Below are positions 35,418 through 43,986 of a stretch of DNA of 64,000 nt, in pieces. This stretch comes from Anaeropeptidivorans aminofermentans (lineage in GTDB: Bacteria > Bacillota > Clostridia > Lachnospirales > UBA5962): the NCBI RefSeq assembly GCF_940670685.1, contig NZ_OW711693.1:124001-188000 (forward strand). Direction: 5' to 3'. The stretch's first letter is position 1; every line of letters starts with the position of its first letter. A program made the position numbers and the translations under genes. The notes under the pieces are model-generated. The model saw only the letters and a list, made by a program, of their open reading frames with translations. It had not been told where the DNA came from and did not search any database.

Positions 35418-35447
35418 AAAAAGCTCCCTAGGGGAGCTTTTTTCAGC
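35418..35447 (+). terminator. Terminator after the GGDEF-EAL gene
   Basis: AAAAGCTCCC TAGG GGAGCTTTT with a further T-run, directly after the stop. Its sequence is nearly identical to the hairpin at 35919-35948. Confidence 0.85.
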
Positions 35448-35529
35448 CACAAAAGTCCTGACTTTTTGCGGTATTTTATCTGCCTATAGGAATAAATCAA
35501 CTGCAGGCCTTACAATTTAAAAATTGCTT

Positions 35530-35916
35530 TATAGTTTCCAAACTTAAAATAAGTTTTGTAACTATATGAAGATACTCCTTTAGTATAAATATAAGGCTTG
35601 CGGCCCCTGATTTCCCTCGGCAGAGCAAAGTCCTGCCTGTGGATAAAATCCGGGGAACTCTTTGTTCTCCGACCCTTTAGCGTATGGTATAGATTACAGA
35701 GGCCTATACTTATAGAATATGCTGCATATGAAACGCTAAGTTTTGGGCGGCTTTGCTGTGTAAGCAACAAGGTTCTAGCGTCGCAGACTTTAATCTGGAA
35801 GACAGGCTTTGCCTGTCTGAGGGAAATAGAGGGTTTCAAGCTTTTCATAGAAAAGCCCTGGAACCCTCTATTCTTGCCTGCAGATATGAATCTTCGCAAA
35901 ATCCTGATTTTGCGAA
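35530..35916. other. Hairpin-rich block between twin terminators, possible structured RNA
   Basis: This stretch is richer in GC than other gaps and is a chain of stem-loops: CGGGGAAC/GTTCTCCG, AGACAGGC TTT GCCTGTCT, an ATAGAGGGTTTC/GGAACCCTCTAT stem with an inner AAGCTTTTC/GAAAAGC, and TCGCAAAATC/GATTTTGCGA. Frames are open on both strands but have no ribosome sites or family resemblance. The left part, AAACTTAAAATAAGTTTT, resembles E-type repeats. An RNA gene or a composite palindromic repeat are both possible. Confidence 0.45.
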
Positions 35917-35918
35917 AA

Positions 35919-35948
35919 TAAAAAAGCTCCCTAAGGGAGCTTTTTTAT
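35919..35948 (-). terminator. adhE terminator
   Basis: AAAAAGCTCCC TAA GGGAGCTTTTT immediately beyond the adhE stop; symmetrical, so it could also stop plus-strand transcription. Confidence 0.85.
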
Positions 35949-38573
35949 TTATTTACCGTAATAAGCTTTTAAATATATTTCCTTAAGCTCTTTTACAAGA
36001 GGAAGCCTTGGGTTTGCGGTTGTACATTGGTCTTCAAAGGCTCTTTCGGAAAGATAATCCAGTCTTTCAAGGTAAAGCTTTTCATCGATACCGCATTCTT
36101 TTATGGTTTGAGGAACGTTAAGGCTCTTAGAAAGCTTTCTTACGGCGTTTGCAAGGCTCTGAACGCCTTCTTCCGGAGTAGATGCGGGAAGGCCTAAAAG
36201 TTTTGCTATTTCCTGATATTTTTCAGGAGCGATATAAGATTTATATTTTGGCCATGCAGTAAATTTCGTAGGCGTAAGCTCTCCGTTATATTCGATTACC
36301 CATGGGAGAATTATGGCATTGGACCTTCCGTGGGCAATATGGAATTCACCGCCAAGCTTATGGGCAAGAGAGTGGTTGATACCTAAGAAAGCATTTGTAA
36401 ATGCCATACCTGCCATACAGGAAGCGTTATGCATTTTTTCTCTGGCAACTTCGTCTTTCGGGTTTGCATAGGCTCTTGGGAGATATTCAAATACCATTTT
36501 AATTGCCTTTTCTGAAAGGGCGTCTGTATAGTCGGAAGCAAGAATGGAAACGTAAGCTTCAATTGCATGGGTCAATACGTCCATTCCTGTGTCTGCCGTT
36601 ACGGTAGAAGGAACTGTCATAACTAAATCAGGGTCAATGATTGCAATATCAGGGGTTAAAGCATAGTCTGCAAGAGGATATTTAATATTGTTTTCTTTGT
36701 CGGTAATTACGGCAAAGCTTGTTACCTCTGAGCCTGTTCCTGATGTTGTAGGGATTGCGACCATCTGGGCCTTTGCGCCTAAATCAGATATTTTATAGGT
36801 ACGTTTTCTGATGTCTAAGAATTTCTGGCTTAAAGCCTTGAAATCAACCTCCGGCTGTTCGTAGAAGAGCCACATGCCCTTTGCCGCGTCCATGGCGGAA
36901 CCGCCGCCTAATGCGATAATCAGGTCGGGCTTAAACTGATTCATTGCCTCGGTGCCTTTTCTTACGGTATCGAAAGAAGGATCCGGCTCTACTTCGGAGA
37001 ATATTTCAACGGCTATTTTTTCTCTGTTTTTATTGAGGTGGTAAAGAATTTTATCAACATAGCCGAACTTTACCATCTGTGGGTCTGTAACGATGAATGC
37101 TCTTGTGGCGTTCTTGATTTTTTCAAGATACTGTATGGAACCGAATTCAAAAAATATTTTTTTCGGTATTTTAAACCACTGCATGTTGATTCTCCTTTTT
37201 GCAACTCTCTTTATGTTAATAAGATTAACGGCTGAAACATTGCTTGTAGTAGAGTTGTTTCCGTAGGAGCCGCAGCCGAGGGTAAGAGAAGGCATATTGG
37301 TGTTATATAAGTCTCCGATGGCTCCGTGGGAGGAAGGAGAGTTTATGAGGATACGTCCTGTTTTGCAGACAGAAGCAAATTCCTCTATAATTTTTTCGTC
37401 TTTTGAATGGATAACGGAAGAGTGGCCCATTCCGCCCAGTTTAAGCATGGCATCTGAAAGCTTAATGCCCTCTTTGTAGTCTTTTGCCTTTAATACTGCA
37501 AGAACAGGTGAAAGCTTTTCCCTTGAAAGAGGATATTCAGGGCCTACGCCTTCGATTTCACAGCAAAGAATTTTTGTGTCCTCAGGGATTTTTATGCCTG
37601 CGAGAGAAGCTATATAATAAGGTGGTTTGCCTACGATATCAGGATTAACAGCACCCTTTTCAACATTAATTACAACAGATGTAATTTTCTTGGTTTCTTC
37701 TTTTGTTGCAAAATAGCATTTATTATATTTCATATAATCTATAGCTTCTTTATATACAGGCTCTTCTATGATAACTGCCTGTTCGGAAGCACAAATCATA
37801 CCGTTATCAAAGGACTTTGAAAGCACAAGGTCTGTTACTGCTTGTTTAATATCGGCAGTTTTTTCGATGAAGCAAGGAACATTTCCAGGGCCTACGCCAA
37901 GGGCCGGCTTTCCTGTGGAATATGCGCTTCTTACCATTGCGGAACCGCCTGTCGCAAGCACGAGAGAAATATCTTTATGATTCATTAAATAAGTCGTTGC
38001 TTCAAGGCTTGGGGTTTCTACCCATTGAATGCAGTTTTCAGGCGCCCCTGCTTTTATTGCCGCGTCTCTTACGATTTTCGCAGCTTCCGCGGAGCATTTT
38101 TGAGCTGACGGGTGGAATGCAAAGATAATAGGGTTTCTTGTTTTGGCGGCAATAATTGATTTAAACAGTGTTGTGCTTGTAGGATTTGTCACAGGGGTTA
38201 CTCCTGCGATGATACCTACAGGCTCCGCTATCTGCATATAATCGTCTTCGTCGTTTTCTTCAATGATTCCTACGGTTTTTTGGTATTTTATACTATTATA
38301 AATATATTCCGTTGCGAATATATTTTTTGTTATTTTATCTTCATATATGCCCCGGCCTGTCTCCTCAACGGCAAGTTTTGCTAAAACCATTTGAGCGGCG
38401 TGGCCGGCTATTGACATTTGCTTAACAATATTGTCAACAGTCTTCTGGTCAAGCTCCATGTATTTTTCAAGAGCGATTTTACCCTTTGCAGCTAAAGCAT
38501 CAACTTCCTTTATAGCCGCGAGTTTTTTCTCATCAGGATTTTGAATATCTGCCTTAAGTTCAGTCTTAGCCAT
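35949..38573 (-). CDS. adhE: Bifunctional aldehyde-alcohol dehydrogenase
   Basis: The 874-residue enzyme converts acetyl-CoA to acetaldehyde and then ethanol, regenerating two NAD+. The N-terminal aldehyde dehydrogenase (1-450) has the catalytic Cys261 (NGMICASEQA). The C-terminal iron-dependent alcohol dehydrogenase (about 465-874) shows GGGSAMDAAKGMW for NAD and the iron histidines in NHSLAHKLGGEFHIAHG. Length is that of a complete AdhE spirosome protein. A promoter with an exact Rex operator precedes it, so transcription should rise when NADH accumulates. AAGGGGAA precedes the ATG. Confidence 0.97.
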   Translation of the reverse strand: MAKTELKADIQNPDEKKLAAIKEVDALAAKGKIALEKYMELDQKTVDNIVKQMSIAGHAAQMVLAKLAVEETGRGIYEDKITKNIFATEYIYNSIKYQKTVGIIEENDEDDYMQIAEPVGIIAGVTPVTNPTSTTLFKSIIAAKTRNPIIFAFHPSAQKCSAEAAKIVRDAAIKAGAPENCIQWVETPSLEATTYLMNHKDISLVLATGGSAMVRSAYSTGKPALGVGPGNVPCFIEKTADIKQAVTDLVLSKSFDNGMICASEQAVIIEEPVYKEAIDYMKYNKCYFATKEETKKITSVVINVEKGAVNPDIVGKPPYYIASLAGIKIPEDTKILCCEIEGVGPEYPLSREKLSPVLAVLKAKDYKEGIKLSDAMLKLGGMGHSSVIHSKDEKIIEEFASVCKTGRILINSPSSHGAIGDLYNTNMPSLTLGCGSYGNNSTTSNVSAVNLINIKRVAKRRINMQWFKIPKKIFFEFGSIQYLEKIKNATRAFIVTDPQMVKFGYVDKILYHLNKNREKIAVEIFSEVEPDPSFDTVRKGTEAMNQFKPDLIIALGGGSAMDAAKGMWLFYEQPEVDFKALSQKFLDIRKRTYKISDLGAKAQMVAIPTTSGTGSEVTSFAVITDKENNIKYPLADYALTPDIAIIDPDLVMTVPSTVTADTGMDVLTHAIEAYVSILASDYTDALSEKAIKMVFEYLPRAYANPKDEVAREKMHNASCMAGMAFTNAFLGINHSLAHKLGGEFHIAHGRSNAIILPWVIEYNGELTPTKFTAWPKYKSYIAPEKYQEIAKLLGLPASTPEEGVQSLANAVRKLSKSLNVPQTIKECGIDEKLYLERLDYLSERAFEDQCTTANPRLPLVKELKEIYLKAYYGK

Positions 38574-38597
38574 AGTATTCCCCTTCTTAAAAGTATT

Positions 38598-38645
38598 TTG
38601 TTAATTATTTAACAATAGTATACCATATAAAAAATATTTTGGCAA
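38598..38645 (-). promoter_or_regulatory. adhE promoter with Rex operator
   Basis: Minus-strand TTGCCA (38645-38640), 17-base spacer, TATACT (38622-38617). Just downstream, at the expected start of transcription, TTGTTAAATAATTAACAA (38615-38598) matches the Rex consensus TTGTTAANNNNTTAACAA at every fixed base and would block initiation when Rex is bound. Confidence 0.88.
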
Positions 38646-38730
38646 TGAAGTTTTGTGAAAAAAATAACGAATAATTTTGGTAGGATTTGTAGAATTTATC
38701 AATTGAGGTAAATCAGGAAGTAAGAAAAAG

Positions 38731-38806
38731 CAAAAAGCCCATAAGGGAGAAGACCTTATAGGCTTTTTATGAAATATATAGAGCCGTCCGGGGGGAACGG
38801 CTCTTA
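38731..38806. other. Two hairpins upstream of adhE
   Basis: AAAAAGCCCATAAGG/CCTTATAGGCTTTTT (38731-38770) looks like a terminator, with T-runs on both strands. AGAGCCGT/ACGGCTCT follows at 38780-38806, then a run of G. No adjoining gene explains them. Confidence 0.5.
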
Positions 38807-38950
38807 CGGGGGGGGGATATAAATACTGCAATAAGCTTAAGCTTATTGACTTTGATTAAGGCTACAATATAATAATTTCCAAATTTATTATTTTTATACT
38901 ATTCATTTTAAAAATATGTTATTATATAGGCAATTTATTTAAATTTATAT

Positions 38951-39080
38951 TTTTAGTAAGATAATTTGATTACAGCAACAAAAATCGTATATTTGAGCAG
39001 CTTAATATAAGCGTTTCTATTATATTAAGCTGTTTATGAAAAATAGGTTTTTGTTACTGCCTTAAAGTTATTTTACTTTA
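38951..39080. repeat. MITE-like element, class-2 termini
   Basis: TTTAGTAAGATAATTTGATT through GTTATTTTACTTTA with arms AACAAAAATCGTATATTTG and AAAAATAGGTTTTTGTTAC around AAGCGTTTCTATTATATTAA. Confidence 0.82.
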
Positions 39081-39088
39081 AGACCCAT

Positions 39089-39137
39089 AGAGCATGTTTT
39101 CATGGTTAATCTATTGTTAACCATGAAAACATGCTCT
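39089..39137. repeat. Perfect 21-bp inverted repeat upstream of pncB
   Basis: Arms 39089-39109 and 39117-39137 (AGAGCATGTTTTCATGGTTA at the left) are exact complements with loop TCTATTG. It lies 60 bases before the pncB start, so it could fold in the leader or act as an operator. Confidence 0.88.
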
Positions 39138-39196
39138 AAAGATTAATTCGTTAAACAATAGAGAACAATAAAAAATAAACGAAGGAGATAGTTGAA

Positions 39197-40648
39197 GTGT
39201 TTTATAATGATCTTACTCTTCTCACGGATTTCTATGAGCTTACAATGATGCAGGGATATTACCTTGCAGGGACCTCACAGAAAATAGTCGTATTTGACCT
39301 TTTTTACAGAACAAATCCCAGCGGAAACGGCTATTCCATTACGGCGGGGCTTGCTCAGGCCATTGAATATGTGAAAAGCCTTAAATTTTCAGACGATGAT
39401 ATAAGCTATCTTAGGTCTTTGGGAACTTTTAAGGAAGAATTTCTTGAGTATCTGAAAAATTATAAGTTTACGGGGGATATTTATGCTGTTCCCGAAGGCA
39501 CCGTCGTATTTCCCCAAGAGCCTCTTATGAGGATAAAGGGGCCTGTAATCGAGGCCCAGCTTATGGAAAGCGCCCTCTTAAATATCATAAACCATCAAAG
39601 CCTTATTGCAACCAAGGCGGCAAGAGTCTGTGAAGCCGCCGGTGACGACAGGGTTTTGGAATTCGGCTTAAGAAGGGCCCAAGGCCCAGACGCCGGTATA
39701 TATGGAGGAAGGGCGGCTATTATAGGGGGATGCCACGCCACGAGTAATGTCCTTTGCGGAAAAGCGTTTGATGTGCCTGTTTCGGGAACCCATGCCCACA
39801 GCTGGATTATGAGCTTTGAGGACGAGCTTGAGGCTTTTCGGAAATATGCGGAAATATACAGTGAAAACTGTATTCTTCTTGTAGATACCTATGATACCTT
39901 AAAATCAGGGATACCCAATGCCATAAAGGTTTTTCAGGAGCTTCAGGAGCAAGGAAGGCTTAAAATCCATGGTATTCGTCTTGACAGCGGTGACCTTGCT
40001 TATCTTTCCAAAAAGGTAAGGATTATGCTTGACGAGGCAGGCTTTCCCGATGCCATTATAAGCGCTTCCAGTGACCTTGATGAAAACTTGATTTTAAACC
40101 TCAAGCTTCAAGGGGCTAAAATAACTTTATGGGGAGTAGGCACTAATTTAATTACTTCAAAGGATTCCCCGGCCTTCGGCGGTGTGTATAAACTGGTAGG
40201 AGAATTAAATGACAGGGGAGAAATGGTTCCTAAAATAAAGCTTTCGGAAAACCCTGAAAAAATTACAAACCCGGGAGAAAAAACAGTATTTAGAATTTAT
40301 GATAAAAAATCAGGAAAGGTCAAGGCAGACCTTATATCCCTTGTGGGAGAAACAATAGATACCACAAAAGACCTTACCATATTCCACCCTATAAATACAT
40401 GGAAGAAAATGACCTTAAAAGCAAACGAGTACTATGTGGAAGACCTTTTGGTTCCTGTATTTGTCAAGGGGGAATGCGTTTATGAATCGCCTTCCGTTCT
40501 TGAAATCAGGGATTACTGCAAAAAAAGCCTGAATTCCTTCTGGGAGGAATATAAAAGGCTTGTGAATCCGCAGATTCTTCCCGTGGACTTATCGTTGCCG
40601 TTATATACTTTAAAATCAAAGATGATACAGGACATCAGAAGGCAGTAA
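39197..40648 (+). CDS. pncB: Nicotinate phosphoribosyltransferase
   Basis: The 483-residue enzyme makes nicotinate mononucleotide from nicotinate and PRPP, the entry step of NAD salvage. Landmarks are DFYELTMMQGYY at the N-terminus, EFGLRRAQGPDAG near residue 153, the histidine-containing GTHAHSWIMSF near 196-206 (site of autophosphorylation in this family), and GIRLDSGDLAYLSKK near 268. Length fits the long bacterial type. The start is GTG, placed by GAAGGAGA 8 bases before it. It lies beside adhE, an NADH consumer, but on the other strand. Confidence 0.95.
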   Translation: MFYNDLTLLTDFYELTMMQGYYLAGTSQKIVVFDLFYRTNPSGNGYSITAGLAQAIEYVKSLKFSDDDISYLRSLGTFKEEFLEYLKNYKFTGDIYAVPEGTVVFPQEPLMRIKGPVIEAQLMESALLNIINHQSLIATKAARVCEAAGDDRVLEFGLRRAQGPDAGIYGGRAAIIGGCHATSNVLCGKAFDVPVSGTHAHSWIMSFEDELEAFRKYAEIYSENCILLVDTYDTLKSGIPNAIKVFQELQEQGRLKIHGIRLDSGDLAYLSKKVRIMLDEAGFPDAIISASSDLDENLILNLKLQGAKITLWGVGTNLITSKDSPAFGGVYKLVGELNDRGEMVPKIKLSENPEKITNPGEKTVFRIYDKKSGKVKADLISLVGETIDTTKDLTIFHPINTWKKMTLKANEYYVEDLLVPVFVKGECVYESPSVLEIRDYCKKSLNSFWEEYKRLVNPQILPVDLSLPLYTLKSKMIQDIRRQ

Positions 40649-40658
40649 TGCATATTTT

Positions 40659-40796
40659 ATAATAAATCTAAAGTGAAACAGGAACAAAACTATATATTCA
40701 GTTTGAATCCCAATGGGCTGTTTCCAAAGGCGATTCGTGTTTTTGAGCCTTTAGTGAATAGGCATTTGTTACTCCTTTAGAAAAAGTTTACGATAT
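40659..40796. repeat. MITE-like element, D type
   Basis: ATAATAAATCTAAAGTGAAA through AAGTTTACGATA. The D core GGGCTGTTTCCAAAGGCG and TTCGTGTTTTTGAGCC is present. It follows pncB by 10 bases; no separate pncB terminator was found. Confidence 0.75.
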
Positions 40797-41052
40797 ACGG
40801 AAGGAGCATCTCTTTATCGCTAACAAAGAAGTTTCTGTTTTTGAATTACAGGGAAAAAAATAACAAGTATTCCAGTAAAAAACATGAGGATAGCTTTGTA
40901 ATAGAAATCCATAGTTTTTTAATAAAGCAAAATACGAAAAGTTTATTATGTGGTCAATAAAATATTATCCTTTTATTTTCGCGTTTCTTTCACAAAGTTT
41001 ATTTAATTATTTTACTTTTTGTATTATAATTAAGAAAACTACGTGAGGTGAA

Positions 41053-41226
41053 ATGTTGATGACGGATTTATTTAAAAGACTGTTTTGCGCTAATATTTTG
41101 CTTGAAACCCTTTCGGACATTATGGGATATGACGAAGAAGAAATTATCCATCTTCTTGAAAATCCCGGAAAGCTATCAGAAGAAGAAAGAAAGCTTGTAG
41201 AAAGCCTTCTTAACGAAAGTATTTAA
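41053..41226 (+). CDS. Small acidic protein, 57 residues
   Basis: A short frame beginning MLMTDLFKRLFCANILLETL, preceded by GTGAGGTGAA. The segment DIMGYDEEEIIHLLENPGKL and EEERKLVESLL should be helical. The low-complexity acidic helices and good ribosome site suggest a true gene, but I do not recognise a family. The start could be the ATG two codons later. It stands alone between pncB and the permease gene. Confidence 0.6.
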   Translation: MLMTDLFKRLFCANILLETLSDIMGYDEEEIIHLLENPGKLSEEERKLVESLLNESI

Positions 41227-41387
41227 AGCCGGAACAGCATTATCGTTTATTTTATTTTAGGAAGAAAGCAGTAAACCTTCCCTTTGGCCTTAAGGCCTTG
41301 CTCTTTACCGATATAGCGGCCGGTTTTACAAAAATTTAAGGTGTTTTAAAGGCAATGCCTTTAAAGCCGCTAGGGAGCCGTTACTTT

Positions 41388-42149
41388 ATGAGTTATTTAC
41401 AGCAGTTATCAATACTTTGCCCTCTTATTTTTTTATCAGGCTTTGTTGACAGTATTGCCGGCGGAGGCGCCCTCATTTCTCTCCCTGCCTATTACATGGT
41501 GGGGCTTCCGCCCCATACGGCTTTGGGTACCAATAAGCTCAGTGCCCTTTCAGGCTCTGTTACAAGCTCTGTACGCTTTATTAAAAGCAAGTCTTATTAT
41601 TTAAGATCTCTTGCACCGTCTATTATATTTGCCCTTATAGGTTCTTTTTTAGGGGCAAAGCTTGCGGTTCTTTTAGACGAAAGCATTTTAAGAGCAGTTC
41701 TTATTTTTGCCATTCCTGTGCTTGCGGGTTTTATTCTTTTAAAAAAGGACTTTGCTGAGCCCTTAAAAAAGAAGGAAATTTCAGATTTTAAATTAATCAT
41801 TTTATGCGCTGTCATATCTTTTACAATAGGCCTATACGATGGATTTTTCGGCCCCGGTGCGGGAACCTTCCTGATTCTTGCCCATTTAGGCATTGTAGGC
41901 CTTGGTCTTAGAGAAAGCATGGGCAATTCCAGAATAATAAACATGACTACGAATATATCTGCAGTCATTGTATATTTTTTAAACGGAATGGTTGATTTTA
42001 AGCTTGCCATACCGGCTGCCTGCTGCGCCATATTGGGAAATTACATAGGAACAGGCTTTGCCATTAAAAACGGCAAGAAAATCGTAAAGCCCATGATGAT
42101 TTTTGTTTTAACTTTACTTGTTGCAAAGCTTGCAGTCGATGCGTTTTAG
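41388..42149 (+). CDS. TauE/SafE-family membrane permease
   Basis: The 253-residue protein has about eight membrane segments. The signature FLSGFVDSIAGGGALISLPA near residues 13-32 is followed by LGTNKLSALSGS, and a second copy of the fold carries GLYDGFFGPGAGTFLILA near 148-165. Members export sulfite, sulfoacetate or other organosulfur anions; the substrate here is unknown. I chose the ATG at 41388; the frame extends upstream 11 codons with no better ribosome site (GGGAG, 11 bases before). Confidence 0.9.
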   Translation: MSYLQQLSILCPLIFLSGFVDSIAGGGALISLPAYYMVGLPPHTALGTNKLSALSGSVTSSVRFIKSKSYYLRSLAPSIIFALIGSFLGAKLAVLLDESILRAVLIFAIPVLAGFILLKKDFAEPLKKKEISDFKLIILCAVISFTIGLYDGFFGPGAGTFLILAHLGIVGLGLRESMGNSRIINMTTNISAVIVYFLNGMVDFKLAIPAACCAILGNYIGTGFAIKNGKKIVKPMMIFVLTLLVAKLAVDAF

Positions 42150-42320
42150 AAACTGTAATTTTAAATTCAGCGAACTTAAAGATAATATGACCTTAACTTG
42201 CTTATTTAAAGGGGCATCTGCTGAATAGAAAAGGCGTCCTGCTGCCAAAATAAGTTTTGGCAAGAGACGGCAGAAAGATTTACAAAGATAAAAGTAATTT
42301 ACTGTATAGTATTTTTTCAT

Positions 42321-42350
42321 GCGTTTGCCGTGATAGGCAGGCGCTTTTTT
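42321..42350 (+). terminator. Terminator downstream of the permease
   Basis: GCGTTTGCC and GGCAGGCGC pair around GTGATA and are followed by six T. It lies about 170 bases after the permease stop. Confidence 0.7.
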
Positions 42351-42356
42351 GGTGGC

Positions 42357-42622
42357 TTTACAGGTGAAAGGGCTTTATGTACTCTAAAAAAATATGCCGT
42401 TTCCGAAGGAAATTCGCATTTTTAAGTTTATATAAAGGAGATTTTCTTGCCTTCTTAGAGTCTTTTCTATAATTATTTTTAAGATTGCTATATATGTCAA
42501 AATCAAAAAGTGCTATTATATTTATAATAAATAAACTTAAAGAAAATTTATTAAACCTAAAAATCAAAATGAAGTTTTTAGATTTGATAAGTACAGACAG
42601 TATAAATAATACAGGTGATTAT
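42357..42622. other. Gap upstream of ybaK with D-type fragment
   Basis: AAATATGCCGTTTCCGAAGG with AAATTCGCATTTTTAAG near 42390-42426 is a fragment of the D-type core. The rest is AT-rich. No promoter is clear; GTGCTATTATATTTATAAT near 42515 contains a possible -10. Confidence 0.4.
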
Positions 42623-43096
42623 ATGAAAAAAACCAACGCCATGCGTATTTTAGACGGGGAAGGCGTAAGCTATAAGGTATATGAATATGAAGCAAAGGAT
42701 GGCCATATAGACGGGATATCCGTAAGCGAAAAAATCGGAAAGCCAAAGGAAATGGTATATAAAACCCTTATAACAGAAGGGGCAAGCAAAGAAAATTACT
42801 GCTTTATAATTCCATGCCATAAGGAGCTTGACTTAAAGAAGGCCGCAAAGGCCGCAAAGGAAAAGTCCATGGCTATGATAAAGGTTTCCGATATTAATAA
42901 AATCACAGGCTACATCAGGGGAGGGTGTTCTCCCGTGGGCCTTAAAAAGCCCCTTAAGACATTTATCGACCAGGCCGTTTCTGAAATTAGCTTAATTGTA
43001 GTAAGCCCCGGAAAAATAGGGTTGCAGATGGAGCTTTCACCGGGGGAGCTTATCAGAGTGACGGGGGCTATAAAAGAGGATATCGTAGTATCGTAA
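42623..43096 (+). CDS. ybaK: YbaK-type Cys-tRNA(Pro)/aminoacyl-tRNA deacylase
   Basis: The 157-residue protein is a full-length YbaK domain: NAMRILDGEGVSYKVYEY at the start, KPKEMVYKTLITEG near residue 40, the lysine-rich ELDLKKAAKAAKEKS, and the GYIRGGCSPVGLKKPLKTFID signature near 98-118. These enzymes hydrolyse Cys-tRNA-Pro made by ProRS, which suits a genome whose ProRS (17128-18570) lacks the inserted editing domain. CAGGTGAT precedes the ATG at 42623. The peptidase gene follows by 27 bases, so they may be co-transcribed. Confidence 0.92.
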   Translation: MKKTNAMRILDGEGVSYKVYEYEAKDGHIDGISVSEKIGKPKEMVYKTLITEGASKENYCFIIPCHKELDLKKAAKAAKEKSMAMIKVSDINKITGYIRGGCSPVGLKKPLKTFIDQAVSEISLIVVSPGKIGLQMELSPGELIRVTGAIKEDIVVS

Positions 43097-43123
43097 TATA
43101 TAAAAGAACTTGGAGACAGAGCC

Positions 43124-43825
43124 ATGAAAATAAATTTCAATTGTGATTTGGAATCTTTGGAAGGCGTAAAGTTTTATAAAAGAAAGACCATAGGAATCTA
43201 TATAAAAGCCGATGGCACAGTTGAAATACGGGCGCCTTACGGCTGCTCTTTAAAGGCCATAGAGGATTTTGTGAATAAAAGAAAAAGATGGATAGAATTT
43301 CACAGCAGAAAAAGAAAAGCGGAATATGAAGAAGCAACGAATTTTTCCTTCAGCGAGGGAGAAAAAATATCTATTTTGGGAAAGACGTACTATCTTTCAA
43401 AGGGAAGAACCTTTAAGTTTGAAGGCGATACGCTCTTATTTCCCGAAGGCGATATTTTTTATGTTAGAAAGCAGTTTACAAAGTTTCTTAAAAAAGTAAT
43501 GCTTGATGAGCTTACCCCTTTAATAGAGAAGTATTCAGAGATTACAGGCCTTTATCCCCGTGAAGTAAAGGTGTCTTCTGCCAAAAGGAGATGGGCTTCC
43601 TGCTCCGGCAGAAACAGCCTTAATTTTTCTTTATATCTTGCCTTTGGAGACGAATACATCATAGAGTATATTATTGTTCACGAGCTTTGCCATATAAAAG
43701 AAAAAAACCATTCCAGAAGCTTTTGGCATCTGGTGGAAGAATATATGCCGGATTACAATAAAAGAAAAGAAGCCTTAAGGCTTCTTGAAAAAAGGATTTT
43801 TAAAGAGGGAATACACGACCTGTAA
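43124..43825 (+). CDS. YgjP-like zinc metallopeptidase (SprT/M48-type)
   Basis: The 233-residue protein carries HELCH followed by a third histidine (IIVHELCHIKEKNHSRSFW) near residues 186-202, the zinc site of YgjP/DUF45 peptidases. Upstream is the family stretch VSSAKRRWASCSGRNSLNFS, and the N-terminus has the IRAPYGCSLKAIEDFVNKR segment. The substrate is unknown. CTTGGAG precedes the ATG. It follows ybaK closely on the same strand. Confidence 0.92.
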   Translation: MKINFNCDLESLEGVKFYKRKTIGIYIKADGTVEIRAPYGCSLKAIEDFVNKRKRWIEFHSRKRKAEYEEATNFSFSEGEKISILGKTYYLSKGRTFKFEGDTLLFPEGDIFYVRKQFTKFLKKVMLDELTPLIEKYSEITGLYPREVKVSSAKRRWASCSGRNSLNFSLYLAFGDEYIIEYIIVHELCHIKEKNHSRSFWHLVEEYMPDYNKRKEALRLLEKRIFKEGIHDL

Positions 43826-43986
43826 AATACGGGGCAAAATATAGAGTGAAAAGGCAAATTTTTCGCCGCCAAAATACAATTGCGGCAAGATACTGTGGGA
43901 AATCTAAAATATCGGAAAAGGTTTACTGTGCGGTATCTTTTATGGATTCACCGTGGCTGCAGGAGATAAAAGCCCCTATTGCATAT

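Noticed and set aside
35510-35921. Overlapping frames of 107-129 codons on both strands
   Set aside because: Open on both strands because stops are few in the GC-richer hairpins; no start signals or known domains.
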